Source: a virus
IMG/VR virus record: IMGVR_UViG_3300027281_000009
Span: 1-41,537 of that record
Strand: one strand, 5' to 3'
Length of the DNA stretch: 41,537 nucleotides
The notes beneath the pieces are model-generated. The model did no database searches. It saw nothing but the letters and a program-made list of their open reading frames with translations, and had not been told where the DNA came from. Below are positions 8,442 through 15,999 of the stretch, one piece after another. The position numbers were made by a program, and so were the translations under genes. The first letter of the stretch is position 1. Every line of letters begins with the position of its first letter.

Positions 8442-9410
8442 TTATCCCACCATGAAATCGACGGGAAGTTCCGAGCTAAGTTGCATATCTTGTTGTATCA
8501 TCCGAAGTTCTTCAACTGCTTCATCGTAGACTTGCTGACCGTTCATGACGATGCCACCTGGTAATTGCATACCACCAAATTTTTTCATATTGATTCCCCA
8601 CTGCTTTTTAATTAAAGCGGTAGCATATTCTTTCAGGAATCTATCATCATAGACCTGAGTGTATGTATTTGGATCGACAATGCGGTAGCATTCAACAATA
8701 ATGAAATCGCCAGGTTCAAATACATCGGTCCATTTACAATGAATTTCTAGCTTGTCTGTCTTACGATTATATGCAAATGATCTATCGCCTACCAGAAGCA
8801 TGTCTAACATCGACAAGTATTGTTTCATTTGAGTGAAATAAATCATGTCGGCCGACAATAGATTATACATATCGTTCATACGGAATTGATACATAATATC
8901 AAACATATTGTTTGCGTTATTCATACCAGAGCTTGGACCATTTACTGGCAATACTCTGATAACGCCAATAACGGCATCAGGAATAGATACATATCCATTC
9001 TCAATATCACCTGGAGTATAAAAAGCTGTTGGTGCTAATGTTCTACTAAAGCCAGAAGTTTCACCTGTAACTATTTCACTGGCTGTAAATGTTCCAGATA
9101 CTTTACTTACAATTAAATTTGTGCCGTTGATAGAAACAACGTAGCAGCTTGCACCAGAAGTTGCACCAATCAATAACTCACCTACTTCAAATGATGGAGC
9201 TGATAGACCAGAAAATTTAAGCGTTGCGCCCGTAACCTGGTGTTGAAGATACACTCTCTCAACGCCATCAAAATGAAACTCTTGGAAATACTGCAATGCA
9301 TCATCGATACGATCTTCAATCTGATCGTCATCAACGTTGATTTCAATTACCGGAAATCCGAGTCTGCGAAGGCAGTAATCGATTAACCCTTGTCTTGATG
9401 AAATTGCCAT
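8442..9410 (-). CDS. gp13: Neck protein gp13
   Basis: The product is 322 aa (T4 gp13 is 309 aa). The N-terminal GLIDYCLRRLGFPVIEINVD and IEDRIDDALQYFQEFHFDGV, and the C-terminal RFLKEYATALIKKQWGINMK with FGGMQLPGG, are hallmark gp13 regions. Between about residues 60 and 130 there is a Gly/Ser/Thr-rich stretch (VGELLIGATSGASCYVVS, then ASEIVTGETSGFS) made of two copies of a short beta-rich unit. It looks like a surface insertion rather than part of the neck core. A late-type octamer lies 19 nt upstream, so this gene likely opens the 13-14-15-16-17 transcript. Confidence 0.95.
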   Translation of the reverse strand: MAISSRQGLIDYCLRRLGFPVIEINVDDDQIEDRIDDALQYFQEFHFDGVERVYLQHQVTGATLKFSGLSAPSFEVGELLIGATSGASCYVVSINGTNLIVSKVSGTFTASEIVTGETSGFSRTLAPTAFYTPGDIENGYVSIPDAVIGVIRVLPVNGPSSGMNNANNMFDIMYQFRMNDMYNLLSADMIYFTQMKQYLSMLDMLLVGDRSFAYNRKTDKLEIHCKWTDVFEPGDFIIVECYRIVDPNTYTQVYDDRFLKEYATALIKKQWGINMKKFGGMQLPGGIVMNGQQVYDEAVEELRMIQQDMQLSSELPVDFMVG

Positions 9411-9429
9411 ATCTTGTCCTCTTTGGGAC

Positions 9430-9437
9430 TATTTATA
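9430..9437 (-). promoter_or_regulatory. T4-late-type promoter octamer before gp13
   Basis: Exact TATAAATA on the minus strand in the 28-nt gap before gp13, ending 19 nt before its ATG. It predicts a short leader and a late transcript covering the neck and packaging genes. Confidence 0.72.
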
Positions 9438-9438
9438 A

Positions 9439-9858
9439 CTACCAGGAAGAGAGTTGCACTCTCTTCCAAGTATCGGTTGCAACACAGATGTAGAGATAAT
9501 TGGTATCAATTGCGATAGTATTTACTGTTCCAGATGATGCGGATGAAGCAGGCACACCGACAGATTCAACGTAAATGCTAATATCACCAAGACTTTTTGA
9601 TGCAGAAGATTCAGTTCCAACATCACCCAAATTTAACGTGGCATCTACATTTTGTGTAATTAAACCAAAATCTTGGTTTGATGAAAGATAATACTCGTCT
9701 GGTAAATTGCCACCAATTTCGATAATGGCACCATCGGTTCTTTTAGAATACAGCGCACCATCTGCTAAATTTACTGCGAGTTCCCCAACAGCAATATCAT
9801 TTACTGTTGGGATTGAACCTGCGGATTCACTTCTTTTTAATTGGACTACAGTTGACAT
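9439..9858 (-). CDS. Small fibre/neck-associated protein, IKRS-type N-terminus
   Basis: A 139-aa protein starting [20 protein letters not shown], then AVGELAVNLADGALYSKRTDG. The same module opens the 12339-12701 product, so the two are paralogues. Both also share an N..D.GLIT.NV stretch after the module. The C-terminal half is Ser/Thr/Gly-rich and ends YLYICVATDTWKRVQLSSW. This kind of N-terminal module occurs in tail-fibre and adhesin-like proteins of marine T4-like phages (family recollection, not searched). It lies just before gp13, where T4 has the fibre and whisker genes 12 and wac, and starts by a 1-nt overlap with the upstream gene. The exact role is unknown. Confidence 0.82.
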   Translation of the reverse strand: MSTVVQLKRSESAGSIPTVNDIAVGELAVNLADGALYSKRTDGAIIEIGGNLPDEYYLSSNQDFGLITQNVDATLNLGDVGTESSASKSLGDISIYVESVGVPASSASSGTVNTIAIDTNYLYICVATDTWKRVQLSSW

Positions 9859-12110
9859 TAGTTAAGTAGAGCCCCAGTAGAGTCAAAAATTGCAACACGA
9901 GAGATAGAATACCACTGTGTAGATGATGATGCCATTATTTCAATTGAACCATTTGCTGCGACCTGAATTGCTGCGTTTGCTGATAATGCGTCGATTGTTC
10001 CACCAGTTGCTGGATAGATGCTAACAGTGTTTGCACCCTTGTTAACAATTACAATTCTACGACCAGCCGTGGCAGTTGGGAGTCTAACTCCAGTAGATGC
10101 AGCAACTGTAGTAACTACGTTATAATCTACGGTTAGAGCAGTAGCACCCGCTTGAGTTGAACCCGCAGCAGAAACAGCGTTGTTATTATCTACAACCGCA
10201 CCATTCAGCGCTGGTGTTGTTAATGTTTTATTGGTAAGAGTTTCTGTACCAGCAAGTGTCGCTAGAGTGCCAGTAGTTGGTAATGTTACATTAGTTGCAG
10301 CAGTGGCAGTTAGAGTTGTGCTAAACGCACCAGAAGTTGCTAGAGTAGAACCATCGGCAAGTGTTAGAGTAGAACCAGTTGCTGGAGCAGTAATCGCAAC
10401 CTTGTTAACAGATGTGGCAGTTGCTACGCCAATAGTTGGTGTAACAAGCGTTGGACTTGTGGCAAAAACATTAGCGCCGCTACCAGTTTCATCAGTTAAG
10501 GCTGCTAGGAGTTGAGCAGAAGTGAATGATCCAAGTACCGCTGCGTTGCCTACCGATGTGATATGCCCAGTTAAGTTTGCGTTAGTTGTTACATTACCAG
10601 CAGTAAGACCCGAGGCAGTACCCGTGATGTTTGTGCCTACCAATGCGCTTGGAGTACCCAATGCAGGAGTTACGAGTGTTGGACTGTTAGCAAATACGGC
10701 AGCACCAGTACCAGTTTCATCAGTTAAGGCTGCTAGGAGTTGGGCAGAAGTGAATGATCCAAGTACCGCTGCATTACCTACTGATGTAATATGTCCAGTT
10801 AAGTTTGCGTTGGTTGTTACATTACCCGCAGTTAATCCAGATGCTGTACCAGTTACATTGGTCATTACACCAGAAGCAGGAGTACCTAATGCTGGTGTTG
10901 TTAGTGTTGGACTGGTAAGTGTCTTGTTTGTAAGAGTTTGCGTTGCAGTAGTACCAACCACAGGAATATAGTTGGTGCCGTCTACTGTGTATTCCCAGAC
11001 ATCACTAGTTTCATTCCATTGAAGGGCCACGTTAGTAGAAGTACCACGTTCAACTTCGATACCCGCATTCTGACTTGGGGTGCCAGCTTCATTACTATTT
11101 AATGTAATAATATTATCAGCAAGATTGATTGTTTCGGTATTTACTGTAGTAGTAGTTCCGGAAACAGTAAGATTGCCACTAACAGTTAAATCATTGAATG
11201 TAACGTTAGAACCAGTTCCAACTGCCTGACCAATAGCAACTGCACCATCAGTGATAGTAACACCTGTTCCTGCGCTGAAGTGAGCGCGGACATCTGTTGC
11301 ACTTGGACCAGTGTATGTAATTACACCAGTAGTATTGTTGTAAGCAAGCGATCCATCACCACCAGAGTCAGTTACAGAAATGGCACCTCTTGCAGATGCA
11401 TCTGTATATTGTGTGATTGTGCTTGAAATTGCACCAGTTGTATTATTATATGAAATCCCTGTACCAGCACTTAGACTTGTCAGAGTAATAAAGTTTGCGC
11501 CATTAGTTAGATGACTGGTATTAGTTGGGATGGTAATAGCACCAGTTGTGCTGTTATATGCTCCTGAACCAGCAGTAAAACTTAGGGATGCTCTTGCTAG
11601 TGAGTCGGTATATTGGGTAATAGTGGATGAAATTGCGCCACTAGTAATACTAATACCAGTGCTTGCGCTGAAGTGAGCGCGAACGTCAGACGCAGAAGGT
11701 CCAGTGTATGTAATTACACCAGTAGTATTGTTGTATGCTAGTGATCCATCACCACCAGAGTCAGTTACAGAAATGGCACCTCTTGCAGATGCATCATTAT
11801 ACTGAGTGATAGAAGTAGAGATAGCACCATCAGTAATGGAAATACCAGTGCTTGCGGTAAATGCAGCTCTTGCTCTTGTATTTGTAAAGTAAAGGTTTGT
11901 TGAACCTTCTGTAATCTCGTCGCTGTTATCTTTAGTCTGAATTGCCGAAGTAACATATGCTTCTGTTGCCAGAGGTTTACCACCAGCGGTAGTACCGTCA
12001 TGAACAACTACTGTATCTTTTGTTGTGTCGACCGTGACTTCACCGACAGCACCCGTAAAGGTTGAGTGCTGAACAGTAGTCCCTCTTCTAAGTTGTAAAA
12101 TCGTTGCCAT
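9858..12110 (-). CDS. Large repetitive tail-fibre-like protein
   Basis: A 750-aa, Thr/Ser/Ala/Gly-rich protein with almost no Cys. The N-terminus ([20 protein letters not shown], then [20 protein letters not shown]) is a fibre-tip module of the kind seen in the N-terminal domain of major tropism determinant proteins. The middle contains long duplications: units with [18 protein letters not shown] and [14 protein letters not shown] repeat at a 131-aa spacing, and units with [20 protein letters not shown] repeat at 76 aa. The linker [22 protein letters not shown] is common in marine phage fibres. The last about 105 residues match the C-terminal domain of the 22937-23419 product. An AGGAGAT ribosome-binding site precedes the ATG. 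Likely role: receptor-facing fibre. Confidence 0.87.
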   Translation of the reverse strand: MATILQLRRGTTVQHSTFTGAVGEVTVDTTKDTVVVHDGTTAGGKPLATEAYVTSAIQTKDNSDEITEGSTNLYFTNTRARAAFTASTGISITDGAISTSITQYNDASARGAISVTDSGGDGSLAYNNTTGVITYTGPSASDVRAHFSASTGISITSGAISSTITQYTDSLARASLSFTAGSGAYNSTTGAITIPTNTSHLTNGANFITLTSLSAGTGISYNNTTGAISSTITQYTDASARGAISVTDSGGDGSLAYNNTTGVITYTGPSATDVRAHFSAGTGVTITDGAVAIGQAVGTGSNVTFNDLTVSGNLTVSGTTTTVNTETINLADNIITLNSNEAGTPSQNAGIEVERGTSTNVALQWNETSDVWEYTVDGTNYIPVVGTTATQTLTNKTLTSPTLTTPALGTPASGVMTNVTGTASGLTAGNVTTNANLTGHITSVGNAAVLGSFTSAQLLAALTDETGTGAAVFANSPTLVTPALGTPSALVGTNITGTASGLTAGNVTTNANLTGHITSVGNAAVLGSFTSAQLLAALTDETGSGANVFATSPTLVTPTIGVATATSVNKVAITAPATGSTLTLADGSTLATSGAFSTTLTATAATNVTLPTTGTLATLAGTETLTNKTLTTPALNGAVVDNNNAVSAAGSTQAGATALTVDYNVVTTVAASTGVRLPTATAGRRIVIVNKGANTVSIYPATGGTIDALSANAAIQVAANGSIEIMASSSTQWYSISRVAIFDSTGALLN
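10484..10910 (-). repeat. Two-copy intragenic direct repeat, 228-bp period
   Basis: The stretch beginning CAGTTTCATCAG on the + strand recurs at 10484 and 10712 (228 bp = 76 codons), with most of the following about 180 bp nearly identical. A second pair lies at 11308 and 11701 (393 bp = 131 codons), with about 85 bp nearly unchanged. Both pairs keep the reading frame and encode the duplicated fibre units. Confidence 0.8.
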
Positions 12111-12132
12111 TTGTATCTCCTAGTCCACCATT

Positions 12133-12339
12133 TTAGGTACTATATGTTCCACCATCAAGAATGGCACCGTCTTTTATGTTTGCTAGAGTAGTTTTTAACA
12201 ACTCATGTCCACCAGCAGTTGACCCGTCATGCACTCTTATAGAATTGTTTGTAGTGTCTACGGTGATTTCTGCTTCTGCACCAGTAAAGGTATTGTGTTG
12301 AGTCGAAGTACCTCTTCTTAGTTTGACTCTTGCTGCCAT
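12133..12339 (-). CDS. Short fibre-tip module protein ending in DGGTY-ST
   Basis: A 68-aa product consisting almost wholly of the LRRGT module (VKLRRGTSTQHNTFTG, then DTTNNSIRVHDGSTAGG) that also opens the 750-aa gene next to it. It then ends LANIKDGAILDGGTYST. It is either a stand-alone mini-paralogue or a remnant of a longer fibre gene. The intact ATG and stop, and the 1-nt overlap with the upstream gene, favour a real gene. The C-terminal DGGTY is shared with two other products in this cluster. Confidence 0.75.
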   Translation of the reverse strand: MAARVKLRRGTSTQHNTFTGAEAEITVDTTNNSIRVHDGSTAGGHELLKTTLANIKDGAILDGGTYST

Positions 12340-12701
12340 CAGATGCTCCCGTAATCAATTGAGTTATACGCAAAAACATTATCTGTAATTAGACCGTAAT
12401 CTAAATCTGCGTTTTGATTTAGGCGAACAACTGCGACACCTGGAGTTGTTGTGGTATCAACAGCGAAATCACCGAAGATGGTATCAGCAAATGAAATCGT
12501 TGCCACTGATGTTGCTGCACCACCATCGTTTACTTCAACTCCGCCAAGACTAACAACAGTACCATCAGTTTTTTTCGAGTAAATTTTCTTGTCTGTTAAA
12601 TTTACCGCAAGTTCACCTACTGCTAAATTGGCACCAGTTGGGGCCGCGCCTCCGGTTTCACTTCTTTTGATTTGAACTACTGTTGACACTGCTGCTGACA
12701 T
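12339..12701 (-). CDS. Small fibre/neck-associated protein, IKRS-type N-terminus
   Basis: A 120-aa product with STVVQIKRSETGGAAPTGAN and AVGELAVNLTDKKIYSKKTDG, paralogous to the first 50 residues of the 9439-9858 product. The rest is beta-rich with no motif I recognise, ending DYGLITDNVFAYNSIDYGSI. Its stop overlaps the next ATG by one base (TGATG). Likely a virion surface component by its module and position. Function not established. Confidence 0.8.
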   Translation of the reverse strand: MSAAVSTVVQIKRSETGGAAPTGANLAVGELAVNLTDKKIYSKKTDGTVVSLGGVEVNDGGAATSVATISFADTIFGDFAVDTTTTPGVAVVRLNQNADLDYGLITDNVFAYNSIDYGSI

Positions 12702-12710
12702 TCGCTAATC

Positions 12711-12947
12711 CTATCCGTCTTTTGTAAAGTTCGATTCTTCCCAGTCGGTCTTAGCGGCTTTCTTTTCAGGTGTAGTAGACGCAAGATTTGCTGCCTCTTC
12801 TAATTCCTGGATCTTGGCTGTCAATTCAGCCATCGTCTCGTTTGCTAAATTTAACTGAGTCTTTACCATGATATTATCAAGAGTAATTGCTTTAAGTTGT
12901 TCTGCCAAATTATTAATATACGAATTGATGAACTTAGTTTGATCCAT
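12711..12947 (-). CDS. Small coiled-coil protein
   Basis: The start is placed at MDQTKFINSYINNLAEQL (ATG at 12947), after a GTGGAG ribosome-binding site. The frame stays open 14 codons upstream, but that part runs into a perfect palindrome and is unlikely to be coding. The product is 78 aa. Residues about 5-50 form heptad-like helix (LNLANETMAELTAKIQELEE) and the tail is polar and Lys-rich. Small proteins of this look sit among fibre genes in marine T4-like phages, perhaps as trimerisation or assembly helpers. That role is inference. Confidence 0.75.
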   Translation of the reverse strand: MDQTKFINSYINNLAEQLKAITLDNIMVKTQLNLANETMAELTAKIQELEEAANLASTTPEKKAAKTDWEESNFTKDG

Positions 12948-12966
12948 TATGTATCTCCACAGAGTT

Positions 12967-12987
12967 GGGGTGGGACAGTCCCACCCC
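12967..12987. other. Perfect 21-bp palindrome (possible terminator or 5'-leader hairpin)
   Basis: GGGGTGGGAC, one central A, then GTCCCACCCC. As RNA this gives an 8-bp GC-rich stem with a 5-nt loop. It lies in the 55-nt gap after the fibre gene ending at 13003 and before the ATG at 12947. No clear U-tract follows on either strand, so a classical intrinsic terminator is not certain. A one-mismatch late octamer (AATAAATA at 13004-12997 on the minus strand) just upstream would place the hairpin at the 5' end of a new transcript. Confidence 0.6.
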
Positions 12988-13002
12988 ATTCTTATCTATT
13001 TA

Positions 13003-14694
13003 TTAGTATGTTCCACCGTCGATATTACCGAACGAAGGAGCAACCCCTGACCCACCAGATTTTAGAACTTGTCCAGCAGTTCCAACTGCGGTTGCTTGGA
13101 TAGCAGAAGTTCCGCTACCGAAGAGAACACCGTTAGCAGTCAGTGTCTGTGCACCAGTACCACCGTCTCCAACAGCGATTGCTGAAGCAAGCGACGAAAT
13201 AGTTCCGCCCTCAAGGTTAGCAACAAGAGTAGCAATGGTGTAACCAGTTGCCGCTGTGTTAACAGTTGTGGTTGGAGCAGCTTGTGAGTCCTTGAAGAGT
13301 CTCCACTTACCGTCTGAAGCATCGCGGAAGATACCTGAGTAAAGGTCTAGCGAACCGCTGGTATCATACATACCGAACAGACCGATGTCAACTGCGTCAG
13401 TTGCGTTATTGTCGTTACCAACGAATACGAGAGGGTCGGTTACAGACAGAGTTGTCGAGTTAACAGTAGTTGTTGTTCCCGAAACTGTGAGGTTACCAGC
13501 AACTGTTACGTTAGCACCCGAAAGTGTAAGAGCAGTTGTGCCACCCGATGACTTAATGTCGTTTCCAGTAACTGTTAGATCACCAGCAACAGCAACGTCT
13601 GCACCCGAAAGTGTCAGAGCAGTAGCAGAAGATGACTTAATATCGTTTCCTGTGACTGTCAGGTCACCAGCAACGGTAACATCAGAACCAGCAAGAGTCA
13701 GGGCAGTCGCGGAAGATGACTTGATGTCATTTCCAGATACGGTAAGGTCGCCAGCAACAGTAACATCTGCACCCGAAAGAGTGATAGAAGTTGTGCCGCC
13801 ATTTGCTTTAATGTCGTTACCGCCAACTGTTAGGTCACCAACAAGGGTAACGTCATTAGTAAGAGCAACAGTTACACCAGCATCTTCAGAACCTGAACCT
13901 GTGATAGCAATTTGGTTTGCAGTTCCAGCAACAGTAGCAACATAGTTACCAGTTGTGTCGGTTCCAAGAGCAACCGAGTTGGCAGCAATCGAAGCAACAC
14001 CTGATTCGCTGATTGTGATATCGCCAGAAACGGCAGCATAGATGTAATCGCCAATATCTTCAGCAGTAATCTTCTTGTTTGCAGTTGCCGAAGCATCATA
14101 AACAAGGAATTCGTCTGCATCAGCAAGTGATGTCAGAGCAGTTGCACCAGTGATATCAGCAACGATAGCAACTTGGTTGTCTGAAACTGTTGTCTTGACA
14201 CCAGCTGAACCAGCAAAAGTCAGAGTTCCACCAGTCGAGAAGGAATCCGTATTTGGAGTTCCTTGGTTATCGCTGATTGTGAACGAAGACGAAGCAGGTG
14301 AGGAGAATGCGAGTTGACCTGAACCGTTTGTGGTAAGGATCTGACCGTTTGTACCGTCTGCGGTTGGAAGGATCAGAGTAAGGTCAGCAGCCAGTGTATC
14401 GGCTGCCTTAAGAGTTACTTTGTTGGAACCATTATTTGTTCCTTCAGCAAAGGTTGCTTTGCCACCAACTGTTGTGGTTGCATCGATAAGACGCGCATCA
14501 ACCTTGTCTGTGAAATACTTACCACCGACGGCATGAATTGCGGCAGAACCGCCTTCCACTGATTCGATGTAAAGTTTTGCACTTGCGCCGCTGTTGCTGG
14601 CGTCCTGTGCATATGCCATTTCACCTTCTAGGAGAGCGGATGTTGCTGGAGCAGTTGCGCCTGCACTTCTTTTAATTTGAATAATTGTTGACAT
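13003..14694 (-). CDS. Repetitive tail-fibre-like protein
   Basis: A 563-aa product, Ala/Thr/Gly/Ser/Val-rich. The N-terminus MSTIIQIKRSAGATAPATSA, then LEGEMAYAQDASNSGASAKL, is a longer variant of the IKRS module in its neighbours. The centre holds five tandem units of 28-29 aa around GDLTVSGNDIKSS...TALTLSGADVTVA. These are followed by [20 protein letters not shown], also present in the 750-aa fibre, then a globular-looking part (DIGLFGMYDTSGSLDLYSGI, then FRDASDGKWRLF). It ends NIDGGTY. An AAAGGAATAG site precedes the ATG. Likely a trimeric beta-rich fibre or fibritin-like virion protein; which T4 protein it replaces cannot be told. Confidence 0.87.
   Translation of the reverse strand: MSTIIQIKRSAGATAPATSALLEGEMAYAQDASNSGASAKLYIESVEGGSAAIHAVGGKYFTDKVDARLIDATTTVGGKATFAEGTNNGSNKVTLKAADTLAADLTLILPTADGTNGQILTTNGSGQLAFSSPASSSFTISDNQGTPNTDSFSTGGTLTFAGSAGVKTTVSDNQVAIVADITGATALTSLADADEFLVYDASATANKKITAEDIGDYIYAAVSGDITISESGVASIAANSVALGTDTTGNYVATVAGTANQIAITGSGSEDAGVTVALTNDVTLVGDLTVGGNDIKANGGTTSITLSGADVTVAGDLTVSGNDIKSSSATALTLAGSDVTVAGDLTVTGNDIKSSSATALTLSGADVAVAGDLTVTGNDIKSSGGTTALTLSGANVTVAGNLTVSGTTTTVNSTTLSVTDPLVFVGNDNNATDAVDIGLFGMYDTSGSLDLYSGIFRDASDGKWRLFKDSQAAPTTTVNTAATGYTIATLVANLEGGTISSLASAIAVGDGGTGAQTLTANGVLFGSGTSAIQATAVGTAGQVLKSGGSGVAPSFGNIDGGTY
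13487..13860 (-). repeat. Five tandem 84-87-bp coding repeats
   Basis: The sequence encoding AGDLTV-GNDIK recurs at + strand positions 13487, 13574, 13658, 13742 and 13829, giving spacings of 87, 84, 84 and 87 bp (29, 28, 28, 29 codons). Copies differ at synonymous sites, so the array is not brand new. It belongs to the fibre gene and is not a CRISPR. Confidence 0.85.
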
Positions 14695-14727
14695 TTAGAC
14701 TATTCCTTTTGGTTGCCTTAGTTTGTT

Positions 14728-14943
14728 TTAATACGTTCCGCCATCAATGGCATCAAGGATAACAGTAGTTGAAGGGTTTACTGCTTCCCATTTTAGTGTC
14801 TCTGAGTTATAAACCAATGTATATCCATCCTGTAATCCTGCTGCGTCAACATTCGCCAAGGTCTCCACTTTTTGGGCTCCGCGGGTGCTAACTATACTCG
14901 TATTTATAGTTTTAGAATTTGGAACGGTTACTTTAATAGCCAT
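14728..14943 (-). CDS. Small protein ending in DGGTY
   Basis: A 71-aa product: MAIKVTVPNSKTINTSIVST, then DAAGLQDGYTLVYNSETLKW, EAVNPSTTV and the C-terminus LDAIDGGTY. The GYTLVYNSETLKWEAV segment resembles short beta-hairpin units (Y-N--T-KWE) found in phage fibre and appendage proteins. It overlaps the upstream gene by one base. The shared C-terminal pentapeptide links it to the 12133-12339 and 13003-14694 products. Function unknown. Confidence 0.78.
   Translation of the reverse strand: MAIKVTVPNSKTINTSIVSTRGAQKVETLANVDAAGLQDGYTLVYNSETLKWEAVNPSTTVILDAIDGGTY
14901..14908 (-). promoter_or_regulatory. Possible late-type octamer inside the 71-aa gene
   Basis: Exact TATAAATA on the minus strand within codons for KTINTS of the 14728-14943 gene. 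It would serve the 563-aa fibre gene starting at 14694, about 206 nt downstream. Its coding location makes chance more likely than for the intergenic copies. Confidence 0.35.
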
Positions 14944-15272
14944 TATTTTGTTACCTCTGGATTAACTACTACAATTCCTTCGAGAACTCTGATAGTTTCT
15001 TCATCGCTCACTACTTCAATATCGTAAACATATCTTCCTGCTTTAATTTCGGAAGTTTCTTCTGCCGTCAAAGATATAGTTACTTCGCCATCCAAGGGAG
15101 AAGTAATATCTGTGGTAAAATCTATTGCGGTGTTTGTATAAAAAGACCTACGCATCTGCGATGCGCCAGTGTAGTCCGAAAGATCTTTTGCATCTCCGTA
15201 TTGATCACTGACTTCTATAGTAAAACTAAAGGTCGTTCCCTGATCAATATAAATATTTTGAACCTGCGCCAT
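14943..15272 (-). CDS. Small virion-type protein with BppU-like beta domain
   Basis: A 109-aa product: QNIYIDQGTTFSFTIEVSD, then LSDYTGASQMRRSFYT, GEVTISLTAEETSEI, GRYVYDIEVVSDEE and RVLEGIVVVNPEVTK. This pattern (a ligand-free beta sandwich with 'DLSGYT..MR' and 'G.Y.YD.E...' elements) is widespread in small phage baseplate or fibre-associated proteins. I compare it with BppU-type N-terminal domains by memory only. It is the first gene of the minus-strand fibre cluster and has a late-type octamer 27 nt upstream. Across a 49-nt divergent gap lies the + strand island. Confidence 0.8.
   Translation of the reverse strand: MAQVQNIYIDQGTTFSFTIEVSDQYGDAKDLSDYTGASQMRRSFYTNTAIDFTTDITSPLDGEVTISLTAEETSEIKAGRYVYDIEVVSDEETIRVLEGIVVVNPEVTK
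15248..15255 (+). promoter_or_regulatory. T4-late-type octamer for the + strand island
   Basis: Exact TATAAATA on the + strand, inside the start of the 14943-15272 gene and 66 nt before the ATG at 15322. A second near copy, TATAAATG at 15282-15289, lies closer (32 nt before the ATG). Either could drive the six-gene + strand operon. Confidence 0.55.
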
Positions 15273-15299
15273 AAGAACCCTTATAAATGTATTTGAACT

Positions 15300-15307
15300 T
15301 ATTTATA
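15300..15307 (-). promoter_or_regulatory. T4-late-type octamer for the minus-strand fibre cluster
   Basis: Exact TATAAATA on the minus strand, 27 nt before the ATG at 15272. It lies downstream of the + strand octamer at 15248-15255, so the two divergent transcripts overlap at their 5' ends. Confidence 0.68.
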
Positions 15308-15321
15308 ATTTTAGGTGAACT

Positions 15322-15999
15322 ATGAAAACGATATTGATGCTAAAATATGGCACAAAATATTCCAAAGAAGATGTAGATCGTATTATCGAGGCCACTGGTG
15401 GCAAGTATAATTATGCCTGTATAACCGACGATACTACTCTTGATCCAAGAGTTAAAATAATTCCATTACCAGAAGACGTTGACGGAACTTTTATTAAAAT
15501 ATGGATGTATGGATTAGAAGACTTGGGTGATGTTCTTTACTTCGACCTCGATATTAGAATACAAAAAGATATCGATAATCTGTGGAATTATCTTGACGAA
15601 CGCCCAACTATATGCTATACTTATTGGAAGGATATAAGTTGGGTGGATAAAAATGCTCGTTCTTATAGCGAACAATACTTGAGTAACTATAATTCTAGTG
15701 CCGTTTTATGGCGCTCTGGTAGTCCAAAAGCCAAAGAGATTTGGGAACATTTTGAAAAAGACATGGACTATTATATGATCAAGTATTGGGGTGACGATAG
15801 ATTTCTATGGCACGAGAATTTTGATTTTAAGTGGTTTCCAAAAGGCGAGTTTTATTCTTTTCTCTATGGTGCAGACTACTACGACCCAGAGAAGAGAATT
15901 GTAGACAGATACCGACCAGAGTATACAGTATGTTTACTCAATGGTTTAGATTATTTTCCGGGATATGATAAGAAATATGATGAACTTTCTAACAATTAA
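15322..15999 (+). CDS. Glycosyltransferase-like protein, paralogue 1
   Basis: A 225-aa product that opens the + strand island after an AGGTGA ribosome-binding site. It starts MKTILMLKYGTKYSKEDVDR and carries YACITDDTTLD, PLPED and then VLYFDLDIRIQKDID, with a DxD motif at 75-77. DxD is the metal/nucleotide-sugar site of GT-A-fold glycosyltransferases. YNSSAVLWRSG follows about 50 residues later, where related enzymes bind the acceptor or close the active site. The sugar donor and target are unknown. The three following genes share the same plan (start, K-W/Y-G-x-K-Y, (F/L)DLD, N-S/G-S...W), so this is a locally expanded family. The end overlaps the next gene by 20 nt. Confidence 0.85.
   Translation: MKTILMLKYGTKYSKEDVDRIIEATGGKYNYACITDDTTLDPRVKIIPLPEDVDGTFIKIWMYGLEDLGDVLYFDLDIRIQKDIDNLWNYLDERPTICYTYWKDISWVDKNARSYSEQYLSNYNSSAVLWRSGSPKAKEIWEHFEKDMDYYMIKYWGDDRFLWHENFDFKWFPKGEFYSFLYGADYYDPEKRIVDRYRPEYTVCLLNGLDYFPGYDKKYDELSNN

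Noticed and set aside
10180-10971. Long + strand open frames (111 and 149 aa)
   Set aside because: They lie antisense to the repetitive 750-aa fibre gene, are Val/Ala/Pro-rich as expected from the complement of Thr/Gly/Ala codons, and have no ribosome-binding site.
9858-12339. Diversity-generating retroelement, suggested by the tropism-determinant-like N-terminal module
   Set aside because: No reverse transcriptase and no template/variable repeat pair with adenine-biased changes are seen in the window.
13487-13860. Regularly spaced repeats resembling a CRISPR array
   Set aside because: The period is 84-87 bp, a multiple of three, copies vary at synonymous sites and the whole unit is coding sequence of a fibre protein. 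No cas genes are present.
13385-13945. + strand open frame of 186 aa
   Set aside because: It is antisense to the 28-29-aa repeats of the 563-aa fibre gene and simply mirrors them.
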